This document shows positions 1 through 7,830 of a stretch of 64,000 nt of DNA, one piece after another. The DNA is from Lentibacillus jeotgali (GTDB lineage: Bacteria; Bacillota; Bacilli; Bacillales; Amphibacillaceae). The notes under the pieces were generated by a model. That model had not been told where the DNA came from and did no database searches. It was given only the letters and a program-made list of their open reading frames with translations. The position numbers and the translations under genes are program-made. The stretch is taken from assembly GCF_000224785.1 (NCBI RefSeq), contig NZ_AGAV01000005.1, positions 496,001-560,000 of the forward strand. Direction: 5' to 3'. Positions within the stretch are counted from its first letter, which is position 1. Each line of letters starts with the position of its first letter.

Positions 1-1269
1 TTGGACATGCACCCATATGACCAAGCCTCGTTTTTCATAGAACAGCCGGAAGCGATACGGTTGCACATTTATACGTACCTGTCCCCGGAAGAAACAGCGG
101 GTATTATGGAACATATTGAATTGGATGATATCAAACCACTGTTTACTGAAATGGACCCGCGATATGCTGCAATGGTCATTGCAGAAATGGCGACTGATGA
201 TGCTGTCGACATTCTAAACGAGCTGGAAAAAGACGTGGTTGTCAGTCTGTTGACTATTATGGATGATAAAAATGCTGCTGAAATTAAGGAATTGCTCCAT
301 TATGAGGAAAAAACCGCTGGAAGTATCATGACCACTGAATTTGTAGCGGTTTATGAGTCAAAGACAGTCAAAGACACCATGCAACATTTGAAGGCTGAAG
401 CACCTGAGGCAGAGACGATTTATTATTTATACGTGATAGATGAAGATAAACATCTCGTTGGTGTGGTCTCACTGAGAGATTTGATAATAGCAGAACCGGA
501 CATGCGAGTCTCCGATATCATGAGTGAAAAAGTACTTTCCGTATCAGTGGCAAAAGATCAGGAAGAAGTTGCCCAGATAATCCGCGACTATGACTTCCTG
601 GCACTTCCGGTTGTCGATTTTCAGAATCATTTGCTCGGTATTATAACCGTTGATGATATATTGGACGTTATGGAAGAGGAGGCTGGTGAAGACTACTCAA
701 AGCTTGCCGGTGTATCTGACATGGACAGCCCTAAAGACAGTGCATTCATTTCGGCGAAAAAAAGACTCCCGTGGCTTGTTATTCTTTTATTTCTTGGAAT
801 TTTAACCGCAAGCCTGATCGGACAGTTTGAACGGACACTGGAGCAGGTAGCTGTTCTGGCAATCTTTATTCCGCTGATTGCAGGGATGGCCGGTAATACA
901 GGTACACAGGCCCTAGCTGTTGCCGTCCGGGGCATTACGACAGGTGACTACGGAAAACAGGGAAAGATGAAGCTTATTGCCCGTGAAGCAGGTACTGGAC
1001 TAATTAACGGTATTGTCTGCGGTGCACTGATTACAGCAATCGTTTACTTTTGGCAGGATGATTTTTTCCTCGGATTGCTGGTCGGATCATCGATTATGGC
1101 AACGCTGGTTATTGCAACTCTGGCTGGGGCGCTTGTTCCGATGTTGATGGACAGGCTCCGCATTGATCCCGCTGTTGCTTCAGGGCCATTTATCACGACG
1201 ATTAATGATATTATTTCCATCTTAATTTATTTCGGCCTTGCAACAACGTTTATGCAGTATTTGGTATAG
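1..1269 (+). CDS. mgtE: Magnesium transporter MgtE, 5' end cut by window
   Basis: This is a magnesium channel/transporter of the MgtE family, acting in the cytoplasmic membrane. The 422 visible residues show the order expected for the family: the rest of the N-terminal MgtE domain (to about residue 105), two CBS domains (about 110-230), then a five-helix membrane domain (about 255-422) with the pore-type motif GMAGNTGTQALAVAVRG near residues 295-312. CBS domains in this family sense intracellular Mg2+ and gate the pore. The frame is open at base 1 and the first residues match a region that lies some 30-40 residues inside other MgtE proteins (LxMHPYDQASFF), so the TTG at base 1 is probably an internal leucine and the true start lies outside the window. 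No downstream terminator is obvious. Confidence 0.95.
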   Translation: MDMHPYDQASFFIEQPEAIRLHIYTYLSPEETAGIMEHIELDDIKPLFTEMDPRYAAMVIAEMATDDAVDILNELEKDVVVSLLTIMDDKNAAEIKELLHYEEKTAGSIMTTEFVAVYESKTVKDTMQHLKAEAPEAETIYYLYVIDEDKHLVGVVSLRDLIIAEPDMRVSDIMSEKVLSVSVAKDQEEVAQIIRDYDFLALPVVDFQNHLLGIITVDDILDVMEEEAGEDYSKLAGVSDMDSPKDSAFISAKKRLPWLVILLFLGILTASLIGQFERTLEQVAVLAIFIPLIAGMAGNTGTQALAVAVRGITTGDYGKQGKMKLIAREAGTGLINGIVCGALITAIVYFWQDDFFLGLLVGSSIMATLVIATLAGALVPMLMDRLRIDPAVASGPFITTINDIISILIYFGLATTFMQYLV

Positions 1270-1375
1270 GATTATCGTTTTAACGGACATATCAAAACTC
1301 TATGGGCATACACACATTTGCGAAAGGGTTCATATAATGGGTTGACGAATGGAATAATAAAGGAGCGTATGATAA

Positions 1376-1897
1376 ATGGGAGATAAAAAAAGTGCGAAAA
1401 GCCCATTACTCTACATTCATCAGCCGTATGTACGCACACCCGAGGCATCAATGCAGAGCCATTATATGACCCCGAAAAAACAGCGTGATGATAAGAAAAA
1501 AGAACGAAATAAGGCAATAAAACGCCCGGTGAACCGCAATCATTTTAAGAAACCAATTGAAACAGAAGAAACAGAAGAGGCAGAAAAGGCAGAAGGGTCG
1601 GAAGAAACAGAGGAGCAGCTTGAATCTACTGAGGAAGACAATTCCGATCTTAAAGATGGTGGTAAAGAACGGAAAAAATTTAGTGAAATGACAGTAGAGG
1701 AACGCATTGAGTACTTCCTGAACCCGCCGAAATATGCGCCTGTTATGCGATGTGAAGTGAAAACAAAGGAGCGGAGATACCGGGGAGCGATTATCGATTT
1801 TCAGGATAAAAAAGTTTATATGCGGGTTGGCAGACGAACAACGCCAACGACAATTCCGATTGACGAGATCGACGAAATACGTATGATTGGATTTTAA
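1376..1897 (+). CDS. cotO: Spore coat protein of the CotO type
   Basis: The 173-residue protein has a basic N-terminus (MGDKKSAKSPLLYIHQP), a Glu-rich low-complexity stretch (about residues 60-95) and a compact C-terminal domain with TVEERIEYFLNPPKYAPVMRCEV and IPIDEIDEI. This layout matches CotO, a morphogenetic protein of the outer spore coat in Bacillus. It is preceded by AAAGGAGCG seven bases before ATG. The neighbour on the opposite strand is a CotY/CotZ-like gene, as in the B. subtilis cotO-cotZ-cotY-cotX region, which supports the assignment. A sequence CATATAATG at 1331-1339 is an 8/9 match to the sigma-K -10 element. Homology is by recognition, not by search. Confidence 0.75.
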   Translation: MGDKKSAKSPLLYIHQPYVRTPEASMQSHYMTPKKQRDDKKKERNKAIKRPVNRNHFKKPIETEETEEAEKAEGSEETEEQLESTEEDNSDLKDGGKERKKFSEMTVEERIEYFLNPPKYAPVMRCEVKTKERRYRGAIIDFQDKKVYMRVGRRTTPTTIPIDEIDEIRMIGF

Positions 1898-1906
1898 AAT
1901 GCTATG

Positions 1907-1949
1907 AATAGAAAAGGTGCCCCGATTTAAACGGAGCACCTTTTCTATT
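1907..1949. terminator. Bidirectional terminator between the two coat genes
   Basis: A 14-bp perfect stem (AATAGAAAAGGTGC at 1907-1920, complement at 1936-1949) with an additional CCG/CGG pairing in the loop sits between two convergent genes. Both strands offer a T-rich 3' arm, so it can serve cotO and the CotY/CotZ-like gene. Confidence 0.85.
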
Positions 1950-1956
1950 TACTTGA

Positions 1957-2415
1957 TTAGGTGACTGCATTTACCGCCGGGAGGCAAGTTACGTGGCAGA
2001 AGCAGTTTAAGTCTACTGTTATGCAAATGCCAGTGGCGCACAAAGGATTTGTATCCTGGTCTACAGGATTCTTCGGGCAGTTGTCATCATCTTCAGGATC
2101 TCTCAATAGTTCAACAACTGCACAGCAATCATCGTCTACCCGCTTAACACGGAAGAAAAAGCTTGATGTCATTTCACCGATATCATCCGGGTTTGCGCCG
2201 AATCCTTGGAATGGTTTGCAGCTGTCTTTGCAGTAAAGAATGACCGGAACAGTGTCAAGACCGTTTCCTCCCTCATTATCACCTAACAAATCGCTAATTG
2301 ACTGTTCGCAGCTAGTCGAGCAGCAGTTTTCGATAACATCGTTCTGAGCTTCTACAATTTCCTTTAATATATCGCAGACGCAGTTGCCGGAGTGAAATTC
2401 TTTTCCACAACCCAT
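1957..2415 (-). CDS. CotY/CotZ-like cysteine-rich spore coat protein
   Basis: The 152-residue protein is cysteine-rich with pairs spread along the chain (MGCGKEFHSGNCVCDIL, ENCCSTSCEQ, DDDCCAVVELLRD, LNCFCHVTCLP). This is the pattern of the CotY/CotZ/ExsY family, which forms the disulphide-linked crust or exosporium layer of spores. The phrase FFRVKRVDDDCCAVVELL is typical of the family core. The ribosome site AAAGGGG lies just upstream of the ATG. A perfect sigma-K-type promoter lies about 40 bp further upstream. I cannot tell CotY from CotZ. It is convergent with cotO. Confidence 0.85.
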   Translation of the reverse strand: MGCGKEFHSGNCVCDILKEIVEAQNDVIENCCSTSCEQSISDLLGDNEGGNGLDTVPVILYCKDSCKPFQGFGANPDDIGEMTSSFFFRVKRVDDDCCAVVELLRDPEDDDNCPKNPVDQDTNPLCATGICITVDLNCFCHVTCLPAVNAVT

Positions 2416-2457
2416 GAATAATTACCCCTTTCTTGATTATTGACTTGGTGTCTCTAA

Positions 2458-2484
2458 TAAGATATGTGCCATTGGGTATATGGT
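2458..2484 (-). promoter_or_regulatory. Sigma-K-type promoter of the CotY/CotZ-like gene
   Basis: On the minus strand the sequence reads AC, 16 bp, then CATATCTTA. This is an exact match to the sigma-K consensus (AC-N16-CATANNNTA) used in the mother cell late in sporulation. It lies about 43 bp before the start codon. Confidence 0.75.
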
Positions 2485-2627
2485 GTGGGCACTCGTCTCC
2501 ATTAGGCGAATATTTCTGAAGGCAATCCTCAAACCGCTGATTTGTTAAGCCTGGTGATTAAGGGACAGTACCGGGTTTTAAGCATTTTGGAAACGAATCT
2601 TTAATCATAATTGGGACATTTGTCTAT

Positions 2628-2654
2628 ACCTAACGTCAAAAAATACATAGACTA
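2628..2654 (+). promoter_or_regulatory. Sigma-K-type promoter of the small gene at 2693
   Basis: AC at 2628-2629, a 16-bp spacer, then CATAGACTA at 2646-2654 match the sigma-K consensus exactly. The start codon at 2693 is 38 bp downstream. It implies that the following small gene is a sporulation gene. Confidence 0.7.
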
Positions 2655-2692
2655 ATAATGATCATGATTCTAATTATAAGGAGTGTTTATAC

Positions 2693-2923
2693 ATGTCTGA
2701 AGGTAAAGATCATAAAAAAATCATTCATGTAAAGGATTTAGTGATCAAAGCGGATAATGTCCATATAGAACCGCAGCAGCATCGACCACGCCGCGATCCT
2801 TTTTTTGGCCGCTGGATGGGGCGAAATGAGCAAGAACAGGAAAAATCAATGGATAAACATGATGACCATCATGAGGAAAGCTCTGAAGACAATAGGGATA
2901 GGGGACCGTCTTTCTGGATCTAG
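2693..2923 (+). CDS. Small probable spore-coat-associated protein
   Basis: A 76-residue hydrophilic protein. The N-terminus (KKIIHVKDLVIKADNVHIEPQ) resembles the short strand-forming N-terminal segment seen on some Bacillus coat proteins, and the rest is charged, rich in His, Asp and Glu, ending GPSFWI. TAAGGAGTG lies 8-9 bp before the ATG. The upstream promoter matches sigma-K exactly and the neighbours are coat genes, so a late sporulation or coat role is the best inference. I do not recognise a named family with certainty. Confidence 0.75.
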   Translation: MSEGKDHKKIIHVKDLVIKADNVHIEPQQHRPRRDPFFGRWMGRNEQEQEKSMDKHDDHHEESSEDNRDRGPSFWI

Positions 2924-2942
2924 AATATGATGGTTAGGCAGG

Positions 2943-2972
2943 AGGCAGCTATAATGGCTGTCTTTTTCTTTT
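2943..2972 (+). terminator. Rho-independent terminator
   Basis: A short stem (GGCAGC with GGCTGTC, loop around TATAAT) is followed by TTTTTCTTTT, just after the small coat-associated gene. Confidence 0.6.
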
Positions 2973-3025
2973 ATTTTGCCGAGTTACCAAATGTTCCTTT
3001 ATGAACGGAAGGAGGAGAGGGATGA

Positions 3026-3217
3026 ATGAACGATCGATTGATCCGGACATTGCAGATTATCGAAAAACACTTGGAGAAAAATGAGAAGTGGTTTCAATAT
3101 CCTGAGAAGAAAATGCGTTCTTTTGAAGCTGACATGCAAACTTGGGATAAGGAATTTCAGAAGGGCATAACATCATTTGAAAAAATGATGGGCGAATTTG
3201 AGAAAATAATGGAGTGA
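3026..3217 (+). CDS. Small charged helical protein, unknown function
   Basis: A 63-residue protein with no Cys, strongly charged and predicted helical (repeated EKxxKxF/EKMM patterns). A very good ribosome site (GGAAGGAGGAGAGG) lies 5-10 bp before ATG, which is the main reason to accept it. No membrane segment and no known motif. It follows the coat-gene terminator and ends in an inverted repeat (3216-3253), so it may be a single-gene unit. Confidence 0.6.
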   Translation: MNDRLIRTLQIIEKHLEKNEKWFQYPEKKMRSFEADMQTWDKEFQKGITSFEKMMGEFEKIME

Positions 3218-3253
3218 AGTAGACCTGTCGAGTTACCGAGACAGGTCCACTTC
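3216..3253. terminator. Inverted repeat after small ORF, possible terminator
   Basis: GAAGTAGACCTGTC (3216-3229) pairs with GACAGGTCCACTTC (3240-3253) with one mismatch. There is no clear T-run, so function as a terminator is uncertain. Confidence 0.4.
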
Positions 3254-3326
3254 AAAACATCGGTGCGAGAACCAAAATATCAGCGAATACGGAGATAGGT
3301 TGACACAATACGACATCTGATAAACA

Positions 3327-4019
3327 CTAATTCTTATTATGGTACAACATCACGAACAACTTTTGCTGGTTTTCCTGCCATTCTGCATAGTACACATCTT
3401 CAACAGTGGAAACATTTTGTTTGTGGAGTTCGTCTGCCAGCCATTCTTTGGTCAGATTTGCCTCTTTCAAATTATCCCATATTATTTCACCATCATTAAT
3501 AACCATCCGGGCTAATTTAACAGGGGCTGGTGTGACATTGAGGTCGGCATTTGTTGGTGTTTGATACTCCGGCTTTTTTAAGATTGAAATAGTTCCATCT
3601 GACTCGAGGACGGCGTATTCCACTTCCTCAAGTGAAAACACATCCTTGGAACGAAGCATGTGCTGAAGTTGATTGATATCGAGTGCGTTTTGTTTAAGGA
3701 CATCATATAAAATATGGCCTTTATGAATCACAATGGCAGGCTGGCCTTCCAGAAGTGCACGGCTCCCTTTATATTTTTGGGTAATAAGTTCTGTGATGTA
3801 AAGCATTCCGCCCCACAAAATAACTAAAAAGGCAATTTGCGGTATCCCTGATTCCTTTTCGTACAGGGCGTTACCGACAAGCTCACCTAATATTATAGCA
3901 GAGATGAAGTCAAATGGGGTCAGTTCGGAAATTTGTGTTTTCCCAAGTACTTTCACTAACACGAATAAAGCAAAGAATCCGAAAACGGTGTCAGCAAACA
4001 TCAGGAGATACTCATTCAA
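3327..4019 (-). CDS. DUF421 (YetF-type) membrane protein
   Basis: 230 residues. Three hydrophobic segments (about 5-25, 38-55, 60-80) are followed by a soluble region with the family sequences LLEGQPAIVIHKG, KQNALDINQLQHMLRSKDVFSLEEVEYAVLESDGTISILKK and VINDGEIIWDNLKEANLTKEWL. This is the DUF421/YetF architecture common in Bacillus (YetF, YdfS, YkjA). The family's biochemical role is not established; some members are linked to spore germination or stress. The ATG has GAGGGGGGAAA upstream. A second, diverged member lies at 9808-10479. Confidence 0.85.
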   Translation of the reverse strand: MNEYLLMFADTVFGFFALFVLVKVLGKTQISELTPFDFISAIILGELVGNALYEKESGIPQIAFLVILWGGMLYITELITQKYKGSRALLEGQPAIVIHKGHILYDVLKQNALDINQLQHMLRSKDVFSLEEVEYAVLESDGTISILKKPEYQTPTNADLNVTPAPVKLARMVINDGEIIWDNLKEANLTKEWLADELHKQNVSTVEDVYYAEWQENQQKLFVMLYHNKN

Positions 4020-4108
4020 TGGATATTTCCCCCCTCAAACATACTCTTTATAGGATAACCAATAAGCTATATTTCCATGCAGAGTGTGTTGAGGTGGACA
4101 TTCGAAAA

Positions 4109-4143
4109 AGAGGGTATCCCTGCCGCAGAACAGGATACCCTCT
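4109..4143 (-). terminator. Terminator of the yjcF-yjcG unit
   Basis: An 11-bp perfect stem (AGAGGGTATCC at 4109-4119, complement at 4133-4143). On the minus strand it is followed by CTTTTTCG. The stop codon of the acetyltransferase gene overlaps the stem. Confidence 0.7.
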
Positions 4144-4568
4144 CATTTTAATATTTTTTTCATGGTCACGTGCGGTATCCCTGCATCCATAAACTCACCA
4201 GATACAACGTCATACCCGAGCCGTTGGTAAAAATCAATCGCATGTGTTTGAGCATTCAGTTTAGCTTTTTCATAGCCTTCTTTTCTTATGACATCTTCCA
4301 TTGTGTGGATCAGTTCGGACCCGTAGGATTTTCCGCGCTGATCTTTCAGGACACAGATGCGTTCCAGTTTACCGTAATGATCAAGAAAACGTACCCGGCA
4401 GGCTGCTATTGGTACATCATTCTTATATCCGATCAAATGGATGGCCTGCTCGTCAAATTCGTCTATCTCGACCTCAGGCGGTACATTTTGCTCATGAACA
4501 AACACGTTTGTCCGTACATCGTAGGCCAGCTGTTTTTCTTCGGATGTTTCGACCGTTTTAATGATCAT
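4143..4568 (-). CDS. yjcF: GNAT-family acetyltransferase, YjcF type
   Basis: 141 residues forming one GNAT domain. The N-terminal FVHEQNVPPEVEIDEFD is the hallmark of the YjcF/ElaA-like subgroup, and the acetyl-CoA loop is QRGKSYGSELI (about residues 77-87). Substrate unknown. The start codon overlaps the stop of the upstream gene (ATGA), so the two are translationally coupled. The gene order yjcH-yjcG-yjcF on one strand is the same as in B. subtilis. Confidence 0.85.
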   Translation of the reverse strand: MIIKTVETSEEKQLAYDVRTNVFVHEQNVPPEVEIDEFDEQAIHLIGYKNDVPIAACRVRFLDHYGKLERICVLKDQRGKSYGSELIHTMEDVIRKEGYEKAKLNAQTHAIDFYQRLGYDVVSGEFMDAGIPHVTMKKILK

Positions 4569-5083
4569 ACAAATTCCTTGCCAAATACAAATGATTCATA
4601 AACGGTCCAAACCTCGTTATCCAGCTGATATACTAAGTGAAAACGGTCAATGGTATCCTCAAGCTGAATGTCTTTCATGCGGAGGCTTCCGTAAACGTCC
4701 GAATGCTCGTCCTGTGAGAGTTTTTGCGCAATCGTGATATGCGGCACAAAGGAATAAGTCTGGTTTTCAGGAAATTTGCCTGTCTGCATCTCCTCAGCAA
4801 GGTCACTCAGTTGCTGATGCTGGTTCAATTTTAAATAAATCGTGTTGGTAACAGGAGCAAATGTACTCACTTTATCAATGGACACGTTAAACTGTTCTGT
4901 TTCATTTGCAATGTGTTTTAATTCGGTAATCAGTTCACGGATTTTTTCATCATCAGCTTCAAATGCCTCTTTCAAAGTCAGATGTGGCGGAATCAATGCA
5001 TAATGTGAATCATAACGTTTTCTGTAAGCGTTGATTTCATCCTGAATCGGCTTCGATGGAAAAATAACAATTCCATATTTCAT
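4565..5083 (-). CDS. yjcG: 2H phosphoesterase / 2'-5' RNA ligase-like protein YjcG
   Basis: 172 residues from the ATG at 5083, which is preceded by AGGAGG; the frame is open further upstream but lacks a ribosome site there. The two HxT/S motifs of 2H phosphoesterases are visible: PPHLTL near residue 38 and VPHITI near residue 120. The family cleaves or ligates 2',5' or cyclic phosphodiesters; the substrate of YjcG is unknown. Ends DRFHLVYQLDNEVWTVYESF, very close to the B. subtilis YjcG tail as I recall it. Confidence 0.9.
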   Translation of the reverse strand: MKYGIVIFPSKPIQDEINAYRKRYDSHYALIPPHLTLKEAFEADDEKIRELITELKHIANETEQFNVSIDKVSTFAPVTNTIYLKLNQHQQLSDLAEEMQTGKFPENQTYSFVPHITIAQKLSQDEHSDVYGSLRMKDIQLEDTIDRFHLVYQLDNEVWTVYESFVFGKEFV

Positions 5084-5174
5084 ATTAAAACCTCCTTGTA
5101 TACGTATGTTTTTAAGACTATACTCCATTATAACAAAAGTTGGATTGAATAGGGAAACCAATTTTAGAAAAATT

Positions 5175-5915
5175 TTAAATTGAGTTAAATATACTAGTAA
5201 AAGCACGACTCAAATCTTTTTGCCAGGATTTCCATGTGTGCTGAGCGCCTTCGAGTTCATGATAATTGTAATCCATGTTTTTGACCTGTAAAAGTCTATT
5301 CAATTCTCGGTTGGGCGTCAGAAAATCCGCCTTATCACCGGCAGTCGTTTCAACGGCAGTCTCTTCAGTTCCGATCGTATGATAAATGGCAATTGCATGA
5401 ATACCTTTCGCATTCCGGACAGTCCGTTTTACTTTTTCATCAACATAGGGAGACTGGATGATGATTTTTCCAAACGTATTCGGATAATGTAGAGCGGTCA
5501 TCAATGCCAGTGTTCCTGCCAGAGAGTCGCCGACCAATGCACGGGACTGTCCCATAAGGTAGGTAGGAAATAAGTCGTCCAGCAGCGGGACAGCTTCATG
5601 TGCGAGAAACTTGCTGTATGCCGGACTTTGACTGCCGTCCGGATGATATTTCCTTTTTCGATCAAATTTGTCCCGGTAGTGAATCCCCACCAGGATCGTA
5701 TTGGAGATTTCACCGTTCTCGTGCATTCGGTCAGATAATGTTGCGGCCCGACCAAGCTGATAATAATCATCACCGTCTTGCATGATGCAAATCTGGTATT
5801 TATAAAGAGGTGAGAACGTCTCCGGCTGGTAGATTTTCAGTGTCAGTGTCTCATTTAAATACCGGCTGTTAATTTGTTTTTCGATCATCTTTCCCTTTCG
5901 TCCGATAGTGAACAC
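5175..5915 (-). CDS. yjcH: Esterase-family protein YjcH
   Basis: 246 residues, alpha/beta-hydrolase fold of the putative esterase (Esterase D/enterochelin esterase-like) type. The nucleophile motif is GDSLAG (about residue 128), with a late catalytic His in GAQHTWKSWQ. It is the first gene of the yjcHGF set. I kept the GTG at 5915, which has CGGAG eight bases upstream; the ATG at 5888 (MIEKQINS) is an alternative whose ribosome site is too close. Substrate unknown. Confidence 0.85.
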   Translation of the reverse strand: MFTIGRKGKMIEKQINSRYLNETLTLKIYQPETFSPLYKYQICIMQDGDDYYQLGRAATLSDRMHENGEISNTILVGIHYRDKFDRKRKYHPDGSQSPAYSKFLAHEAVPLLDDLFPTYLMGQSRALVGDSLAGTLALMTALHYPNTFGKIIIQSPYVDEKVKRTVRNAKGIHAIAIYHTIGTEETAVETTAGDKADFLTPNRELNRLLQVKNMDYNYHELEGAQHTWKSWQKDLSRAFTSIFNSI

Positions 5916-6000
5916 CTCGTTTACTCCGATTAAGCAATGGCTGGTTTAGATTCAGACGTATGCCCTCCTCGTACCAGTTTATCATGCTTTGAGCGGATAT

Positions 6001-7830
6001 TCATGCGTTGTCCTTTAATTGTCCCTTATATAAATTAAAGTAGTGGCCTTTCTTCCTAATTAATGCCGTATGAGAACCTTGTTCAATGATCTTACCATGT
6101 TCAAGCATGATAATTTTGTCCGCTTCCTGAATGGTGTTAAGCCGGTGGGCTATTACAAAACTTGTTCTGTCCTGCATCAGCCACTTGAGAGCATCCTGGA
6201 TTTTTAATTCAGTTACGGTATCAATATTGCTTGTTGCCTCATCGAGAACAAGAATCGCGGGATCAGCCAGGATCGCCCGAGCGATCGTGATCAGCTGTTT
6301 CTGTCCCTGGCTGATGCCGCTTCCGTCCTGATCGAGGATGGTTTCATAGCCGTTCGGGAGCCGCTCGATAAAGTCATGGGCGTTTGCATCTTTGGCGGCT
6401 TTGATAATAGCGTCATCCGTTGCATCAAGCCTGCCGTAACGGATGTTTTCCTTGATGGTCGCATGGAACAGAAAGGCATCCTGCAAAACAAAGGCCATAC
6501 GTTTGCGGAGACTGCTTCGCTTAATGTTTTTTAAGTCAATGCCATCAAGGGTAATTGAGCCGCTGTCATAATTATAGAATCGTGAAATCAGATTGATGAT
6601 GGTCGTTTTGCCTGCTCCGGTATGGCCGACAAAGGCGACCGTTTGACCGGGACTGGCAGTAAAGTTGATTTCTTTTAAGATCGGTGTGTCTTCATAGGCA
6701 AAGGAAACCTTGTCAAATGCCAGGTGTCCGTCAGTGCTGTCGATATTGCGGGCGGTTGTTTCATCGGTTTCTTCCTGTTCTTCATCTATTATATTGAAGA
6801 CGCGTTCAGCTCCGGCGACCGCTGACAGCAAAATATTGAACTGGTTCGATAATTCATTGAGCGGACGGGTGAACTGTCGGGCGTATTCGGTGAAAATAAC
6901 GATGACACCGACCGTTATAACCCCTTGAACAGCCAGAATACCACCGGCAAGGCCGACCAGCCCAAAGCTTAAAAAGTTGAGCATGTTCATGACTTTCGGA
7001 ATAAAACCGGCAAATGTCTGAGCCCAGAACCCCGAATGCTGCAGGTTTTCATTACGCTCCTGAAATTCGCGTATGACGCGTTTTTCCTGGGAAAATGTCT
7101 TAATGACGTGCTGACCTGAGACCGTTTCTTCCACATATCCGTTTAACTCGCCCAAATGCTGCTGCTGCAGTTTGTATAATGGACCGGTTCGTTTGGTGAT
7201 CCAACGAATTGCCAGGAACATCACCGGAACAATCATCATCGTGATCAGGGTTAATAGGGGACTGAGCGCCAACATGATCACGACGGTTCCGATAAGGGTC
7301 AGGATACTGGTGAAAATCTGAATGACAGACTGGTTCAGCGTATTGTTGATATTATCAATATCATTGGTGATCCGGCTCATAAGTTCCCCGTGCTGCCGCT
7401 TATCAAAAAATGCTATCGGCAGCCGGTGAAATTGCTGGAACAGTTCTTCCCGCAGTGAGTAAACCGTATTCTGTGCAATCCCGACCATCCAATAATTCTG
7501 CAAGAAGACAGATAACGAATGCAGGACGTAAATGATTAACAGCCAGACGAGCAGCATGCCGATCCCTGATGGATCTTTAGTTACAATAAAATCATCAATG
7601 GCCCTTCCGACCATAAATGGACCGGCCAGGCTCATGGCGGAGCTGACCAGCACCATCAGGATGACAAGCAGCAGCATGACTTTTTCCCGTGCCAGATATG
7701 ACCAGATGCGCTTGATGGTACCCGCCGTGTTGCGAGCACGGTCTGTTTTATCTTTTTCCTGCTGCGACCGGAGTTGATTAATTGCTATTTTTTTGTATTG
7801 AAAAGGCTGCTTAAATTCTCTGATTCGCAT
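6001..7830 (-). CDS. ABC multidrug-type exporter half, YfiC-like
   Basis: 609 residues from the ATG at 7830 (GGGGAGGAG upstream), not from the longer open frame. Six membrane helices (about residues 40-330) precede an ATPase domain with Walker A GHTGAGKTT and Walker B AILVLDEATSNID with the catalytic Glu intact. The signature motif is degenerate (GISQGQ instead of LSGGQ). The start overlaps the end of the upstream exporter gene by 20 bp. Together they form a heterodimeric exporter. Lengths 586 and 609 fit the B. subtilis YfiB/YfiC pair better than BmrC/BmrD. Transported substrate is not known; drugs or lipids are usual for the family. Confidence 0.9.
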   Translation of the reverse strand: MRIREFKQPFQYKKIAINQLRSQQEKDKTDRARNTAGTIKRIWSYLAREKVMLLLVILMVLVSSAMSLAGPFMVGRAIDDFIVTKDPSGIGMLLVWLLIIYVLHSLSVFLQNYWMVGIAQNTVYSLREELFQQFHRLPIAFFDKRQHGELMSRITNDIDNINNTLNQSVIQIFTSILTLIGTVVIMLALSPLLTLITMMIVPVMFLAIRWITKRTGPLYKLQQQHLGELNGYVEETVSGQHVIKTFSQEKRVIREFQERNENLQHSGFWAQTFAGFIPKVMNMLNFLSFGLVGLAGGILAVQGVITVGVIVIFTEYARQFTRPLNELSNQFNILLSAVAGAERVFNIIDEEQEETDETTARNIDSTDGHLAFDKVSFAYEDTPILKEINFTASPGQTVAFVGHTGAGKTTIINLISRFYNYDSGSITLDGIDLKNIKRSSLRKRMAFVLQDAFLFHATIKENIRYGRLDATDDAIIKAAKDANAHDFIERLPNGYETILDQDGSGISQGQKQLITIARAILADPAILVLDEATSNIDTVTELKIQDALKWLMQDRTSFVIAHRLNTIQEADKIIMLEHGKIIEQGSHTALIRKKGHYFNLYKGQLKDNA

